This document shows positions 52,901-61,076 of a DNA stretch of 64,000 nucleotides, piece after piece. The translations under genes were made by a program, and so were the position numbers. Location of the stretch: positions 25,941 through 89,940 of the forward strand of contig CAZQFV010000016.1 of assembly GCA_964592645.1 (NCBI GenBank), written 5' to 3'. The DNA comes from CAZQFV01 sp964592645. GTDB lineage: Bacteria; Chloroflexota; Chloroflexia; DTKN01. Position 1 is the stretch's first letter. Each line of letters starts with the position of its first letter. The notes below the pieces were generated by a model, which saw only the letters and a list, made by a program, of their open reading frames with translations, had not been told where the DNA came from and did no database searches.

Positions 52901-53980
52901 ACGGAGGGCGCGGCGGTACATCTGACCCATGTCACCCTCTTGGACAATACGGCCAACCGGGCCGGCGGCGGCCTGAGCGTGGAGCAGCGCGCGTGGGCGG
53001 AGGTCGCCAAGGCCGATTTCCTCGGCAACAGCGCTCTCTGGGGCGGCGGGCTGCACCTTTGGAACGCCGCGGCCGTGCTGGACGGCTGCCGTGTGCAGGG
53101 CAACGGCGCCGGGGATTCCGGCGGTGGGATCCGGCTGGGGGAGAACGCGCTGCTGACGATGACCAACGGGCTGGTGGTGGGGAACTCGTGCGCGCGCCAA
53201 GATAGCTTTGCCGGCATCGAGTTCGCCTGGCCGGCCTCGGGCGGCCGGCTGGTGAACGTCACCGTGGCCGACAACGGCCTCGACAACGATGTCGGCGGCA
53301 TCCGCCACGCCGATCCCTCCTGGCCGCTGACGATCTGGAACGCGATCGTCTACGGCAACGGCGGCGAGCAGCTACGCTGCGAGGGCGGCGCGGGGTGCGA
53401 TGTCACCTACTCCGACGTAGAGGGCGGCTGGAGCGGCGTGGGGAACATCGATGCGCCTCCGCTCTTTGTCGGCGGCGGCGACTATCACCTGCGGGCGGGA
53501 TCGCCGTGCATCGATGCCGGCACGGCGGCCGGCGCGCCCGATCACGACATCGAGGGCGACAGGCGGCCCTTTGGCGGCGGGGTGGACATGGGGGCCGACG
53601 AGTGGTGGGTGCGGCTGGGGGTCAACCTGGGCGCGGCCGCCGCGGCCGGCAGCGGCGCCCCGGGCGCGACGGTGGTCTACACCCTGGCGCTGACCAACAC
53701 CGGCGAATACACCGACAGCTACGACCTGGCGGCCGGGGGCGCCTGGACGCCGACGCTGAGCCTGGGCGCGGCCGGCCCGCTGGCCCCGGGCGCGGGATTG
53801 ACCATGACCCTGGCGGTCCAGGTCCCGGAAGATGCCCAGGCGGGGGCGATGGACACGGCGGCGGTCACGGCCACCTCGCAGTTGGAAAGGGCGGTGAGCG
53901 CGGACGTCCGGGTGACGACCACGGCGCTGCCGACCAAGTTCTACGTCTACCTGCCGCTGGTGCTGCGGCAGAGCGAATAG
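49907..53980 (+). CDS. Secreted mosaic: BMP-type binding domain, five-bladed propeller, parallel beta-helix
   Basis: A 1357-residue exported protein; signal peptide 1-42 (ends AARAQ). Residues about 43-345 form a BMP/PnrA-like substrate-binding domain (VQVGLVPDGPLDDQSFNRNS). From about 353 a beta-helix starts (YVDASGGSDAGDCADPQAPC; DDRILVAGGTYTENLTVDRR). It is interrupted by a propeller with five SxDGxxW repeats (ATSLDGISWDK, AISGDGLSWTT, ATSSDGIAWTR, AASPDGIHWIK, VTSTEGLTWTR). After VLDGFIVSGGDSDAGAGLRI another domain is inserted (about 770-890), and the helix resumes with about seven GGGI or GGGL rungs. The C-terminus has a CARDB/DUF11-like domain and ends in YVYLPLVLRQSE. It probably binds a ligand at the cell surface; the usual BMP ABC transporter genes are absent. 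Confidence 0.82.
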   Translation: MKAPDRAIRLPLAGVSIALLLALLLTPLRPAGPLAPAARAQPVQVGLVPDGPLDDQSFNRNSYQGLRRAEEELGVAGTVYTPTSALDYEPKLQQCAADGNDLCIAVGFAMGDAIWNVAQANPGTDFAIVDFTWGGYPANLRGITFASVEGAYLAGTLAGLMTESDVLGVIGGMPIPPVDDFVYGFRNGARCANISATVLISYTHDFMNPNLGAQYARAMLDAGADTVFAPAGGTAGGALLTTTQSGAWGIGVDVDMYYTVFAGGTVPGADRLLTSALKRMDNAVFDTIADVVSGAFTPGTRLYNLAEEGVGIAPFHDAEPFVPQAVRDQLELVRRGIVSGTIDPRAPCWAYGRYVDASGGSDAGDCADPQAPCASIGYVLGQAQPDDRILVAGGTYTENLTVDRRVSLLGGYSGPPDWERDLALYPTTIRSGSATVPGDWDGSGVGAPVVVSLPGELALWYGGRDLYGRERVGQATSLDGISWDKSPANPLLDGSEFFVLENGPADYTMWYSRDQAIYRAISGDGLSWTTAPTLPVFTPTHQEGSWERDGVWDPSVVQDGGGTYWMFYEALNGDWNLVQIGAATSSDGIAWTRVQADPVLSPGAPGAWDELWALDPMVLYEGGAFRMWYGGINAGGARRIGYAASPDGIHWIKDEAHNPVFAGDPGQWDDGSVIAPFVLHDGGYGMWYQSNGAIGYVTSTEGLTWTRFLVGPVLVGGEFGQWGASVVGFYQGSAGAVLDGFIVSGGDSDAGAGLRITGESAPGPAEPGEPGFEYWASACLTLPVALSSTEAITVYVEGGDVVMSHTGALYNCCAVMAVDFENQASLLGLIERQTYPGGGPCYCLCPHNLGARISGLVPGEYQVEVWDEPNNRLILAVPVTIPGRVAGIEAGEAPEDILVQNCVITANHAYNDGGGIRVFNGASALISATAIVNNTANWGGGVLVDLGGVATILAGEIRGNTAGSSGGGIDAWWPGSTVDISFSTIAGNLAGDGGGIHATEGAAVHLTHVTLLDNTANRAGGGLSVEQRAWAEVAKADFLGNSALWGGGLHLWNAAAVLDGCRVQGNGAGDSGGGIRLGENALLTMTNGLVVGNSCARQDSFAGIEFAWPASGGRLVNVTVADNGLDNDVGGIRHADPSWPLTIWNAIVYGNGGEQLRCEGGAGCDVTYSDVEGGWSGVGNIDAPPLFVGGGDYHLRAGSPCIDAGTAAGAPDHDIEGDRRPFGGGVDMGADEWWVRLGVNLGAAAAAGSGAPGATVVYTLALTNTGEYTDSYDLAAGGAWTPTLSLGAAGPLAPGAGLTMTLAVQVPEDAQAGAMDTAAVTATSQLERAVSADVRVTTTALPTKFYVYLPLVLRQSE

Positions 53981-54040
53981 TCAAGAGCAGCCGGCCGGGC
54001 GCGCATCTTCCGGCCGGCTTGGTGTACGGAGAGAGAGCAA

Positions 54041-56899
54041 GTGCGTGTGACCTTTCTCGGCGGGGCGAACGAAGTCGGCGCCAGCGGCATCCTCCTGGAG
54101 ATCGCCGGCCGGCGGCTCCTGGTCGACGCCGGCCTGCGCCCCTCCCCGCGGGCCCGTGACGGACTCTCCGGCGATCAGCTCCCCGACCTCAGCGCCGTGG
54201 ATCGCGCCGGTGGAGTCGACGACATCCTCGTCACCCACGCCCACATGGACCATACCGGCGCGCTGGAGCTGGTCCTCGGCCACTACCCGCGCTGTCCCGT
54301 CTACGCCACGCCGGCCACGGCCATCCTGACCCGCGTCCTGCACCGCGACGGCCGGCGCATCATGCAATCCCGTCTGGAGGAGGAAGGCGACCTGCCCCTG
54401 TACGACGATTTGGCGGCCGACCGGCTGATCGACTCGTTCGTCGCCGTCCCGCCCGGCGCCCCCATCCACCTGGGCAGCGGCCTGGTCGCCACTTTCCACC
54501 CGGCCGGCCACATCCCCGGCGCGGCGATGGTCGTCCTGGAGAGCGACGAGGGCACCGTTCTCATCTCCGGCGACATCGCCGTCTCGCCCCAGCGCACGGT
54601 GGACGGGCTGCGCCCCCCGCCGCTGCGCCCCGACGTGCTGATCCTGGAGAGCACCTATGGCGGCCGGCTGCACGCCAACCGCGCCGCCGAAGAGCGGCGT
54701 CTGGTGGACACCATCGCCGCCGTCACCGCGGCCGGCGGCAAGGTCCTCATCCCGGCCTTTGCCCTGGGGCGGGCCCAGGAGGTGCTGTTGACGCTGGCTG
54801 CATTCCGCCGTCAGGGCGAGCTGTCCGGCGTCGCCGTCTGGGCCGACGGCCTGGTGCGGGCCATCTGCGCGGCCTTTGGCCAGTTTCCGGAGGCGCTGTC
54901 GCGGGCGCTACAGGAGGAGGGGGTGCGCTTCTTCGACGAGCAGGCCCGCCCGGTGCAGAGCGCGGCGCAGCGCAACAGCATCATCTGGGCAGAGGCCCCG
55001 GCGGTGATCGTCTCTTCCTCCGGGATGCTCTCCGGCGGGCCGGCCGTCGAGTACGCCCGCGCCCTGGCCGGGGACCCCCGGCATGCCATCCTGCTGACCG
55101 GCTACCAGGACGAGGAGTCGCCCGGCCGGCGGCTGCAGGAACTGGCGGAGCGCGGCCGGGGCACGCTGAAGCTCGGGCCGAACAAGGTCGACGTGCAGTG
55201 CCGGGTGGCCTCCTACGCCCTCTCGGCCCATGCCGACGAGGGGCAGTTGGTCAGCCTGGTGGAGGTGCTCGACCCTCGGCTGGTCCTGCTCGTGCATGGC
55301 GGGGACGCCGCCCGCGCCAGCCTGGCCGCGGCACTGCAGCTGCGCGGACGGCAGGTCCTCTTGCCCCGCGGCGGGCAGACACTCGATCTGGCGGTTGCGC
55401 CTTCGCCCATCCCGCGCCGACAGGTCGAGGGGCTCGGACAGGGCCGGCCGGTGGAGGCGCGCGCCCTCTGGCTGGCCGTTGGCGATCCCGGCGGGGGCGC
55501 CTTCTCCGCCGCCGAGTTGGCGCGGGCCTGGTGGGGTGACGAGGGACGGGGCGACGAGATAGCCGCCGCCCTCTCCGGCGACGATCTCTACTTTTTCTCC
55601 CCGGCCCACTGGCCCGGGCTATACCAGGCGCGCACCCGCGGGCAGGTGGAGCAGAGCATCGCCCGCCGCGAGCGGCTGGCGGCGCTGGGCGAGTTGGCCG
55701 GCCGGCTGGTCATTCTGCGCGACGCTCAGGGCGCCGTGCGCCCGGCCGCGGTGACCACTGTGGGGGCCGACCTCTTGCAGGTCGCCGGCGAGGACGACCC
55801 GCACGCCCCGGAGGAGGTCCTGGAGGTCCTCGGGCCGGCCGCCGGTGTCGACCTGGAGCAGGTCGAGCTCGCCGCCGCGGCCGTGGCCGTGCGCGACCTC
55901 TTCCCCGACGAGCGTCCGCGCCCGCCGGAGGAGATCGTGCCCCGGCTGGGCCTGCCGCTGGGCGCGGAGGCCGGGCGGGCCGCGGTGGCGCTGGCCCTCT
56001 GGCGGGCCGGGGCGACGCGCACGCCGGCCGGCTACGTGCTGCCGCTGGCGGCGCGCACGGCGGGACTGCTGGAGCCCAACCAGGCCCTGGCCGTGGCCCG
56101 CGGGGCCTTTCCCCCGGAGGCTTCCTTGCGCAAGTGCGGCTACCAGCGCGCGACGGGAGTGATCACCCTGACCTTCGACTTCCCAGACCGGGCGGTGGAG
56201 CGCTACGGCGCGGCCATCGCCGAGGTGGAGCGGCGCACCGGCTGGCGGGTGGAGGTGAACCCGGAGGCCAACCAGCAGGCGCTAATCGAGTTGGCGGCCC
56301 GCCTGATCCCGGCCGGCTGGACGATGCTCAACACCCCGGCCATCCACCGCGAGCGCAAGGAGGTGAAGGTCACCCTCTACGGCGGCCGGGAGAAGGTGGG
56401 GCCGGCCAGCGAGGCCTTCTTCGAGGCGAGCGGCTACAAGCTGCTTTTGACGCTGGTCGAGGCGCCGGGCGCGGCGCGGGCAGCGGAGCAGCCGGCCGGC
56501 CGCTGGGAGATCAACGCCGCCTATGCCGAGATCCGCCGCCGGCTGGCCGGGAGCACCCTGTACAAGACCAGCCTCAAGGGCGACCGCATCGTGCTCTCCT
56601 TCATCTCGCCGCAGGTGGGCGAACGCTTCCGGGCCGCCTTGGACGAACTGGAGGAGCAGTTGGGCTGGCCGCTGGATGTGAACCCCAACCCCAACCAGGG
56701 GGCGATCCTGGCTGCGGCGCGCGCGCTGGTCGCCGGGGCCGGCGGGCAGATCGTCAAGGGGCCGAGCATCTTTGTCGAGCGCGGCGAGGTGACGGTCACG
56801 CTGTCCGGCGCGCTCGATGAGGAGTCATGCGCCGGACTCCGGGCGTGCTTCCTGGAGCAGACGGGCTACCAACTGGTGTTGCTATCGATCTCCGCATAG
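54041..56899 (+). CDS. Metallo-beta-lactamase/beta-CASP nuclease with duplicated C-terminal domain
   Basis: A 952-residue protein starting at GTG. The first 460 residues are the MBL plus beta-CASP core: THAHMDHTGA (65-74), HPAGHIPGAAMVV, ISGDIA, GKVLIPAFALGRAQEVLLTL, SSSGMLSGGPAV, and SAHADEGQL, like RNase J or archaeal CPSF. The middle part is not recognised. The C-terminus holds two copies of a domain of about 105 residues (about 697-805 and 838-952) sharing TLTF/VLSF, GWxxxVNPxxNQ, xAIHRERKEVKVTL/SIFVERGEVTVTL and SGYKLLLT/TGYQLVLL. This suggests an RNA-processing enzyme with a dual nucleic-acid-binding tail. Confidence 0.82.
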   Translation: MRVTFLGGANEVGASGILLEIAGRRLLVDAGLRPSPRARDGLSGDQLPDLSAVDRAGGVDDILVTHAHMDHTGALELVLGHYPRCPVYATPATAILTRVLHRDGRRIMQSRLEEEGDLPLYDDLAADRLIDSFVAVPPGAPIHLGSGLVATFHPAGHIPGAAMVVLESDEGTVLISGDIAVSPQRTVDGLRPPPLRPDVLILESTYGGRLHANRAAEERRLVDTIAAVTAAGGKVLIPAFALGRAQEVLLTLAAFRRQGELSGVAVWADGLVRAICAAFGQFPEALSRALQEEGVRFFDEQARPVQSAAQRNSIIWAEAPAVIVSSSGMLSGGPAVEYARALAGDPRHAILLTGYQDEESPGRRLQELAERGRGTLKLGPNKVDVQCRVASYALSAHADEGQLVSLVEVLDPRLVLLVHGGDAARASLAAALQLRGRQVLLPRGGQTLDLAVAPSPIPRRQVEGLGQGRPVEARALWLAVGDPGGGAFSAAELARAWWGDEGRGDEIAAALSGDDLYFFSPAHWPGLYQARTRGQVEQSIARRERLAALGELAGRLVILRDAQGAVRPAAVTTVGADLLQVAGEDDPHAPEEVLEVLGPAAGVDLEQVELAAAAVAVRDLFPDERPRPPEEIVPRLGLPLGAEAGRAAVALALWRAGATRTPAGYVLPLAARTAGLLEPNQALAVARGAFPPEASLRKCGYQRATGVITLTFDFPDRAVERYGAAIAEVERRTGWRVEVNPEANQQALIELAARLIPAGWTMLNTPAIHRERKEVKVTLYGGREKVGPASEAFFEASGYKLLLTLVEAPGAARAAEQPAGRWEINAAYAEIRRRLAGSTLYKTSLKGDRIVLSFISPQVGERFRAALDELEEQLGWPLDVNPNPNQGAILAAARALVAGAGGQIVKGPSIFVERGEVTVTLSGALDEESCAGLRACFLEQTGYQLVLLSISA

Positions 56900-56999
56900 A
56901 CCTCCCTAGACTCGGCGCGCCCGGATGTCGGCTTGAAGGCAGTATAGCAAAGGGGCCATTAGCAGCCGGTTGAGAAATCCGGCTTGGGAGGTTCCCGCG

Positions 57000-57028
57000 T
57001 TGACAGCCCGTGAGCGGTATGGTATGAT
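57000..57028 (+). promoter_or_regulatory. Promoter of pheST
   Basis: TTGACA (57000-57005), 17 bases, TATGAT (57023-57028). It leaves a leader of about 320 bases before pheS. Confidence 0.75.
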
Positions 57029-57052
57029 GTCATCGCCAAGGGAGGGGGTCGG

Positions 57053-57166
57053 ATGGGGCTTTTCGAGATCATCCTCCGGCCGACGGCCTTCCTGGCAGAT
57101 CTGCCTGGCGACGCGGGCCGCGTTCCGGATGGATCGTTCGTTCTCGACCTACAGCACGCGGTGTAG
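57053..57166 (+). CDS. Leader ORF upstream of pheS
   Basis: A 37-codon frame beginning with MGLFEIILRPTAF and ending LQHAV, with GGGAGGGG four bases before its ATG. It lies 25 bases after the predicted -10 and has three Phe codons (residues 4, 13 and 29). A leader peptide for attenuation is possible, as pheST leaders of other bacteria include one. No homology is known to me. Confidence 0.4.
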   Translation: MGLFEIILRPTAFLADLPGDAGRVPDGSFVLDLQHAV

Positions 57167-57262
57167 GTGTACACAGAGAAGTGGGCAAGCTGATGTCCTG
57201 TAGTATGTCGCCGGTTCGCGCGATTCGCTCTTGTGCCTCCTCGTTCCCCTTCGCCTTTCCTG

Positions 57263-57297
57263 GGGGGTCGGAGGGCCGTGCCGGCCCGCCGACCCCC
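57263..57297 (+). promoter_or_regulatory. Hairpin in the pheS leader
   Basis: GGGGGTCGG (57263-57271) pairs with CCGACCCCC (57289-57297), with an inner GGGCC/GGCCC stem. It resembles an attenuator stem but has no T-run after it. No T-box (AGGGTGG-type) sequence was found. Confidence 0.5.
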
Positions 57298-57358
57298 GCC
57301 TGGCAACCTTGAACCTCCTCGGAAGCGGTTGTCTTGAGCAAAGGAAAGGTGGACTCCA

Positions 57359-58444
57359 ATGGATACACAGATCGCAGCAGTGCAAGGCCATGCCCTTGAG
57401 GAATTGGGCGCGATCGGCGATCTGTCCGCCCTGGAAGTTTGGCAACAGCGCTACCTGGGCCGGCGCGGGCAGTTGGCCCAGCTCCTGCGCCGTGTCGGGC
57501 AGTTGCCCGAGGACGAGCGGCCGGCCTTTGGCCGCCTGGTCCACAGGTTGCAGGCCGAACTGCAGCAGGCTTACGAAGCGCGCGCCGCAGCCCTCCGCGA
57601 GCAGGAGCTGCTGGCCCGCGCCCGCCAGGAGCGGGTGGATGTGACCCTGCCCGGCCACCGGCCGGCCCAGGGAGCGCTGCACCCCGTCATCCAGGTGCTG
57701 CGCGAGATGCAGGAGGCCTTCCTGGCCCTGGGATTCCAGGTCTGGGAAGGGCCGGAGGTCGAATCGGACCGTTACAACTTTGAGCTGCTGAACATGCCGC
57801 CGCACCACCCGGCCCGTGGCATGCAGGACACCATCTACCTGGACACGCCGGCTCTGCGCACCGGGCCGGGCGGTGCGCCGGCACCCGGGGCGCTGCTGCT
57901 GCGCACGCACACCTCGCCCAACCAGGTGCGCATCATGCGCGAGCTGCAGCCGCCGCTGCGCGTCGTCGTCCCGGGCAAGGTCTATCGCTACGAGCAGGTG
58001 GACCCCTCGCACAACTGGATGTTCCACCAGTGCGAGGGGTTCGCCGTGGACCGCGGCATCACTCTGGCCGACCTGAAGGGGACCATCGCCGCCGTGCTGG
58101 GCCATGTCTTTGGCCCGCGCCGGCCGCTGCGCTTTCGCTGCGACTACTTCCCCTACGTCGAGCCGGGCATGGACACGGCGGTGCAGTGCGTCCTGTGCGA
58201 CGGCGCCGGCTGCCGCATGTGCAAGGGCAGCGGCTGGCTGGAGGTGATGCCGGCCGGGATGATCCATCCCAACGTCCTGCGCAACTGCGGCATCGACCCC
58301 CAGCGCTACAGCGGCTTTGCCTTTGGCGCCGGCCCCGACCGCATCGCCGCCGTCCGCTGGCAGATCGAGGACATCCGCCACCTCTACCAGGGGGACCTGC
58401 GGTTCATCCGACAGTTCCGGAGCGTGATGGAACGGCCCGGTTAG
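57359..58444 (+). CDS. pheS: Phenylalanine-tRNA ligase alpha subunit
   Basis: A 361-residue class II synthetase subunit. An N-terminal coiled coil (about 1-85) binds tRNA. The catalytic domain has HPVIQVLREMQEAFLALGFQ, EGPEVESDRYNFELLNMPPH (motif 1 region), LLRTHTSPNQVRIM, VVPGKVYRYEQVDPSHNWMF (motif 2) and GFAFGAGPDRIAAVRWQIED (motif 3). The segment CVLCDGAGCRMCKGSGW carries a four-Cys insertion found in some PheS. It forms an (alpha-beta)2 enzyme with PheT. Confidence 0.96.
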   Translation: MDTQIAAVQGHALEELGAIGDLSALEVWQQRYLGRRGQLAQLLRRVGQLPEDERPAFGRLVHRLQAELQQAYEARAAALREQELLARARQERVDVTLPGHRPAQGALHPVIQVLREMQEAFLALGFQVWEGPEVESDRYNFELLNMPPHHPARGMQDTIYLDTPALRTGPGGAPAPGALLLRTHTSPNQVRIMRELQPPLRVVVPGKVYRYEQVDPSHNWMFHQCEGFAVDRGITLADLKGTIAAVLGHVFGPRRPLRFRCDYFPYVEPGMDTAVQCVLCDGAGCRMCKGSGWLEVMPAGMIHPNVLRNCGIDPQRYSGFAFGAGPDRIAAVRWQIEDIRHLYQGDLRFIRQFRSVMERPG

Positions 58445-58469
58445 GGCAGGAGGCCGGGGCCGACATACA

Positions 58470-58550
58470 GGCGAGGCATTCGCCACCGCCGACAGATCTG
58501 TTGATCTCTGCATAGAGGCCTTTTGTATGAGCCGGGGCGAATGCCTCGCC
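58470..58550. repeat. 15-bp inverted repeat between pheS and pheT
   Basis: GGCGAGGCATTCGCC (58470-58484) and GGCGAATGCCTCGCC (58536-58550) are perfect inverses 51 bases apart. Outward and inward variants of GGGCGAGGCATTCGCC are common intergenic repeats in this type of genome, as I recall. It may form an mRNA hairpin before the pheT start. Confidence 0.6.
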
Positions 58551-58569
58551 CGGCCAAAGGAGCACTCCC

Positions 58570-61035
58570 ATGAAAGTACCCCTCAAATGGCTTCAGGAAT
58601 ACGTGGACCTTTCCGACGTCCCCATCGATACCCTGGCCCAACGCCTGACCCTGGCCGGGCTGGAGGTGGCCGAGGTCGTGCGCATCGGCCAGGAATGGGA
58701 CCGCGAGCGCATCGTTGTCGGCGAGGTGCTGGAGGTGCGCAAACACCCCGACGCCGATCGCCTGACGGTGGTGGATGTCAACTTTGGGCTGGGCCAGCCG
58801 ATGACCGTGATCTGCGGCGCGCCCAACATCCGCCCGGGGATGAGCGGCCAGAAAGTGGCCTTTGCCCGCGTCGGCGCCCGGCTCTACGACGGGCACAGCG
58901 CGGAGCCGCGCCTGGTGACGCTGAAGATGAACAAGATCCGCGGCGTGCGCTCCGAGGGCATGATCTGCTCGGAGAAGGAGCTGGGCCTGTCCGACGACCA
59001 CACCGGCGTGGTGATCCTCCCGGACGACGCCCCGGTGGGCATGCCGCTGGCGGACTACCTGGGGGAGATCGTGTTGGACATCGAGCTGACCCCCAACCTG
59101 GGGCGCTGCCTGTCGATGATCGGGGTGGCCCGCGAGACGGCCGCCCTCCTGGGCAAGGAACTGTGCGTGCCGCAGCCGCGGCCGGCCCAGGCCGGCCCCA
59201 GCATCCAGGGGCAGGTCACGGTGGAGATACTGGACCCCGACCTTGGCCCGCGCTACACGGCGGCGCTGGTGCGCGATGTGCAGATGGGCCCTTCTCCGCG
59301 CTGGATGCAGGAGCGGCTGCTGCGGGCCGGCATGCGCCCGATCAACGTCGTCGTGGACATCACCAACTATGTGATGCTGGAGTTCGGCCAGCCGCTGCAC
59401 GCCTTTGACTATGAGAAGCTGCGCCCCAAGCCGGGGACGGCGGTGCCGGCCATCGTCGTCCGGCGGGCCCACGAGGGCGAGCGCATGACCACCCTCGACG
59501 GGGTCGAGCGCACGCTCGACCCCGACCGCCTGCTGATCTGCGACGGCCAGGGGCCGGTGGCCCTGGCCGGGGTGATGGGCGGCCTGGAGAGCGAGGTGAC
59601 CGAGGCGACGCGCCACGTCCTGTTGGAGTCGGCCCACTTCGACCCTATCTGTATCCGCCGCACGGCCCAGGCGCTGCACTTGTCCAGCGAGGCCGCGATG
59701 CGCTTCGAGCGCGGCGTGGATCCCGGGGGGACGGCCTGGGCGCTCTGGCGGTGCTGTGAGCTGTTGGAACAGTATGCCGGGGCGACCACGGCCCACGGGC
59801 TGGTGGACGAGTACCCGTTGGGCTGGAAGTGTGTGGACCTGTCGCTGCCGGCCGCCGAGTCCGAGCGCATCCTGGGGATAGCCCTCTCCGCCGACGAGAT
59901 CGCCCGGCTGCTGGCCCCGCTGGGGTTCGACTGCACCGTCGTGCGCGACACCGTCCATGTGCGCGTGCCCTCTTTCCGTATGGACGTCACCCAGAACGCC
60001 GACCTGCTCGAGGAGGTGGCCCGCATGGTCGGCTACGACCGCATCCCGACGACGCTGCTGCGGGATATCCTCCCGCCGCAGCGGGGGAACCCGCTGCTGG
60101 AGCTGGAAGAGCGGGTGCGCGATGTGCTGGTCGGCTGCGGCCTGGACGAGGTCATCACCTACTCACTGACCAACCTGCGCAGCGTCGCCCGGCTGACGCC
60201 GGGGATGCCGGAGGTGGACGGCAGCGCCTACCTGCGGCTGGCCAACCCGCTGACGCCGGAGCGCGAGTACATGCGGCAGACGCTGCAGAATAGCCTCCTG
60301 GAGACGGTGGCCTTTAACCTGCGCCATTTCGAGCGGGTGGGCATCTTTGAGATCGGGCGGGTCTACCTGCCGCGGCCCACGCAGGAGCTGCCGGAGGAGC
60401 CGGCGATGCTGGGCATCGCCCTGGCAGGGAAGCGCGAGGAGCGCAGTTGGATGCACGGCGAGGCCGGCGAGGTGGACTTTTTCGATCTGAAGGGCATCGT
60501 CGAGGCGCTGCTGGAGCGGCTGGGCGCCGCCGGAGCGCGCTACGAGGCCGCGGAGCATCCGACCTTGCACCCCGGCCGCCAGGCGGCGTTGTACGTCGGC
60601 GACGAGTGTCTGGGTGTCCTGGGCGAGGTGCATCCGATAGTGCGCGAGCAGTTCGAGCTACCGGCGCAGCGCGTCTGCCTGGGCGAGCTGCGCCTGGAGC
60701 CGCTCTTGCAGGCGGCCGGCGGCCGGCGCTACGAGCCGCTGTCGCGCTTCCCGGCGGTGCGGCAGGACATCGCCGTGGTGGTGGGGGAGGAGGTGCCGGC
60801 GGCGCGGGTCGCCGAGGTGATTCAACAGGCCGGGGGCGCGCTGCTGCGCGACGTGGCGCTCTTCGACGTCTACCGGGGCGCGCCGCTGCCGGAGGGCCAT
60901 GTCAGCCTGGCCTACCGCCTGACCTTCCAGTCGCCGGAGCGCGTGCTGGTGGAGGAGGAGGTCAATCGGCTGCGGGAGAAAAGGATCGTCCCGGCCCTGG
61001 AGCGCGAGCTGGGAGCGACGATCCGGGCGCGTTGA
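58570..61035 (+). CDS. pheT: Phenylalanine-tRNA ligase beta subunit
   Basis: An 821-residue PheT. The N-terminal MKVPLKWLQEYVDL leads into an EMAP-like tRNA-binding domain (KHPDADRLTVVDVNFG; VICGAPNIRPG). The B3/B4 editing domain includes MTTLDGVERTLDPDRLLICD and ALAGVMGGLESEVTEATRHV. The B5 domain, a core domain and a C-terminal FDX-ACB anticodon-binding domain (LSRFPAVRQDIAVVV; FDVYRGAPLPEGHVSLAYRL) follow. All expected parts are present at full length. Confidence 0.95.
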   Translation: MKVPLKWLQEYVDLSDVPIDTLAQRLTLAGLEVAEVVRIGQEWDRERIVVGEVLEVRKHPDADRLTVVDVNFGLGQPMTVICGAPNIRPGMSGQKVAFARVGARLYDGHSAEPRLVTLKMNKIRGVRSEGMICSEKELGLSDDHTGVVILPDDAPVGMPLADYLGEIVLDIELTPNLGRCLSMIGVARETAALLGKELCVPQPRPAQAGPSIQGQVTVEILDPDLGPRYTAALVRDVQMGPSPRWMQERLLRAGMRPINVVVDITNYVMLEFGQPLHAFDYEKLRPKPGTAVPAIVVRRAHEGERMTTLDGVERTLDPDRLLICDGQGPVALAGVMGGLESEVTEATRHVLLESAHFDPICIRRTAQALHLSSEAAMRFERGVDPGGTAWALWRCCELLEQYAGATTAHGLVDEYPLGWKCVDLSLPAAESERILGIALSADEIARLLAPLGFDCTVVRDTVHVRVPSFRMDVTQNADLLEEVARMVGYDRIPTTLLRDILPPQRGNPLLELEERVRDVLVGCGLDEVITYSLTNLRSVARLTPGMPEVDGSAYLRLANPLTPEREYMRQTLQNSLLETVAFNLRHFERVGIFEIGRVYLPRPTQELPEEPAMLGIALAGKREERSWMHGEAGEVDFFDLKGIVEALLERLGAAGARYEAAEHPTLHPGRQAALYVGDECLGVLGEVHPIVREQFELPAQRVCLGELRLEPLLQAAGGRRYEPLSRFPAVRQDIAVVVGEEVPAARVAEVIQQAGGALLRDVALFDVYRGAPLPEGHVSLAYRLTFQSPERVLVEEEVNRLREKRIVPALERELGATIRAR

Positions 61036-61076
61036 CGGCCGCTCCCCTCGCCCCCATGAGGTAGAAGGAGCTTTCC

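Noticed and set aside
57029..57358. T-box riboswitch before pheS
   Set aside because: No conserved T-box (AGGGTGGNACCGCG-like) or specifier loop was found.
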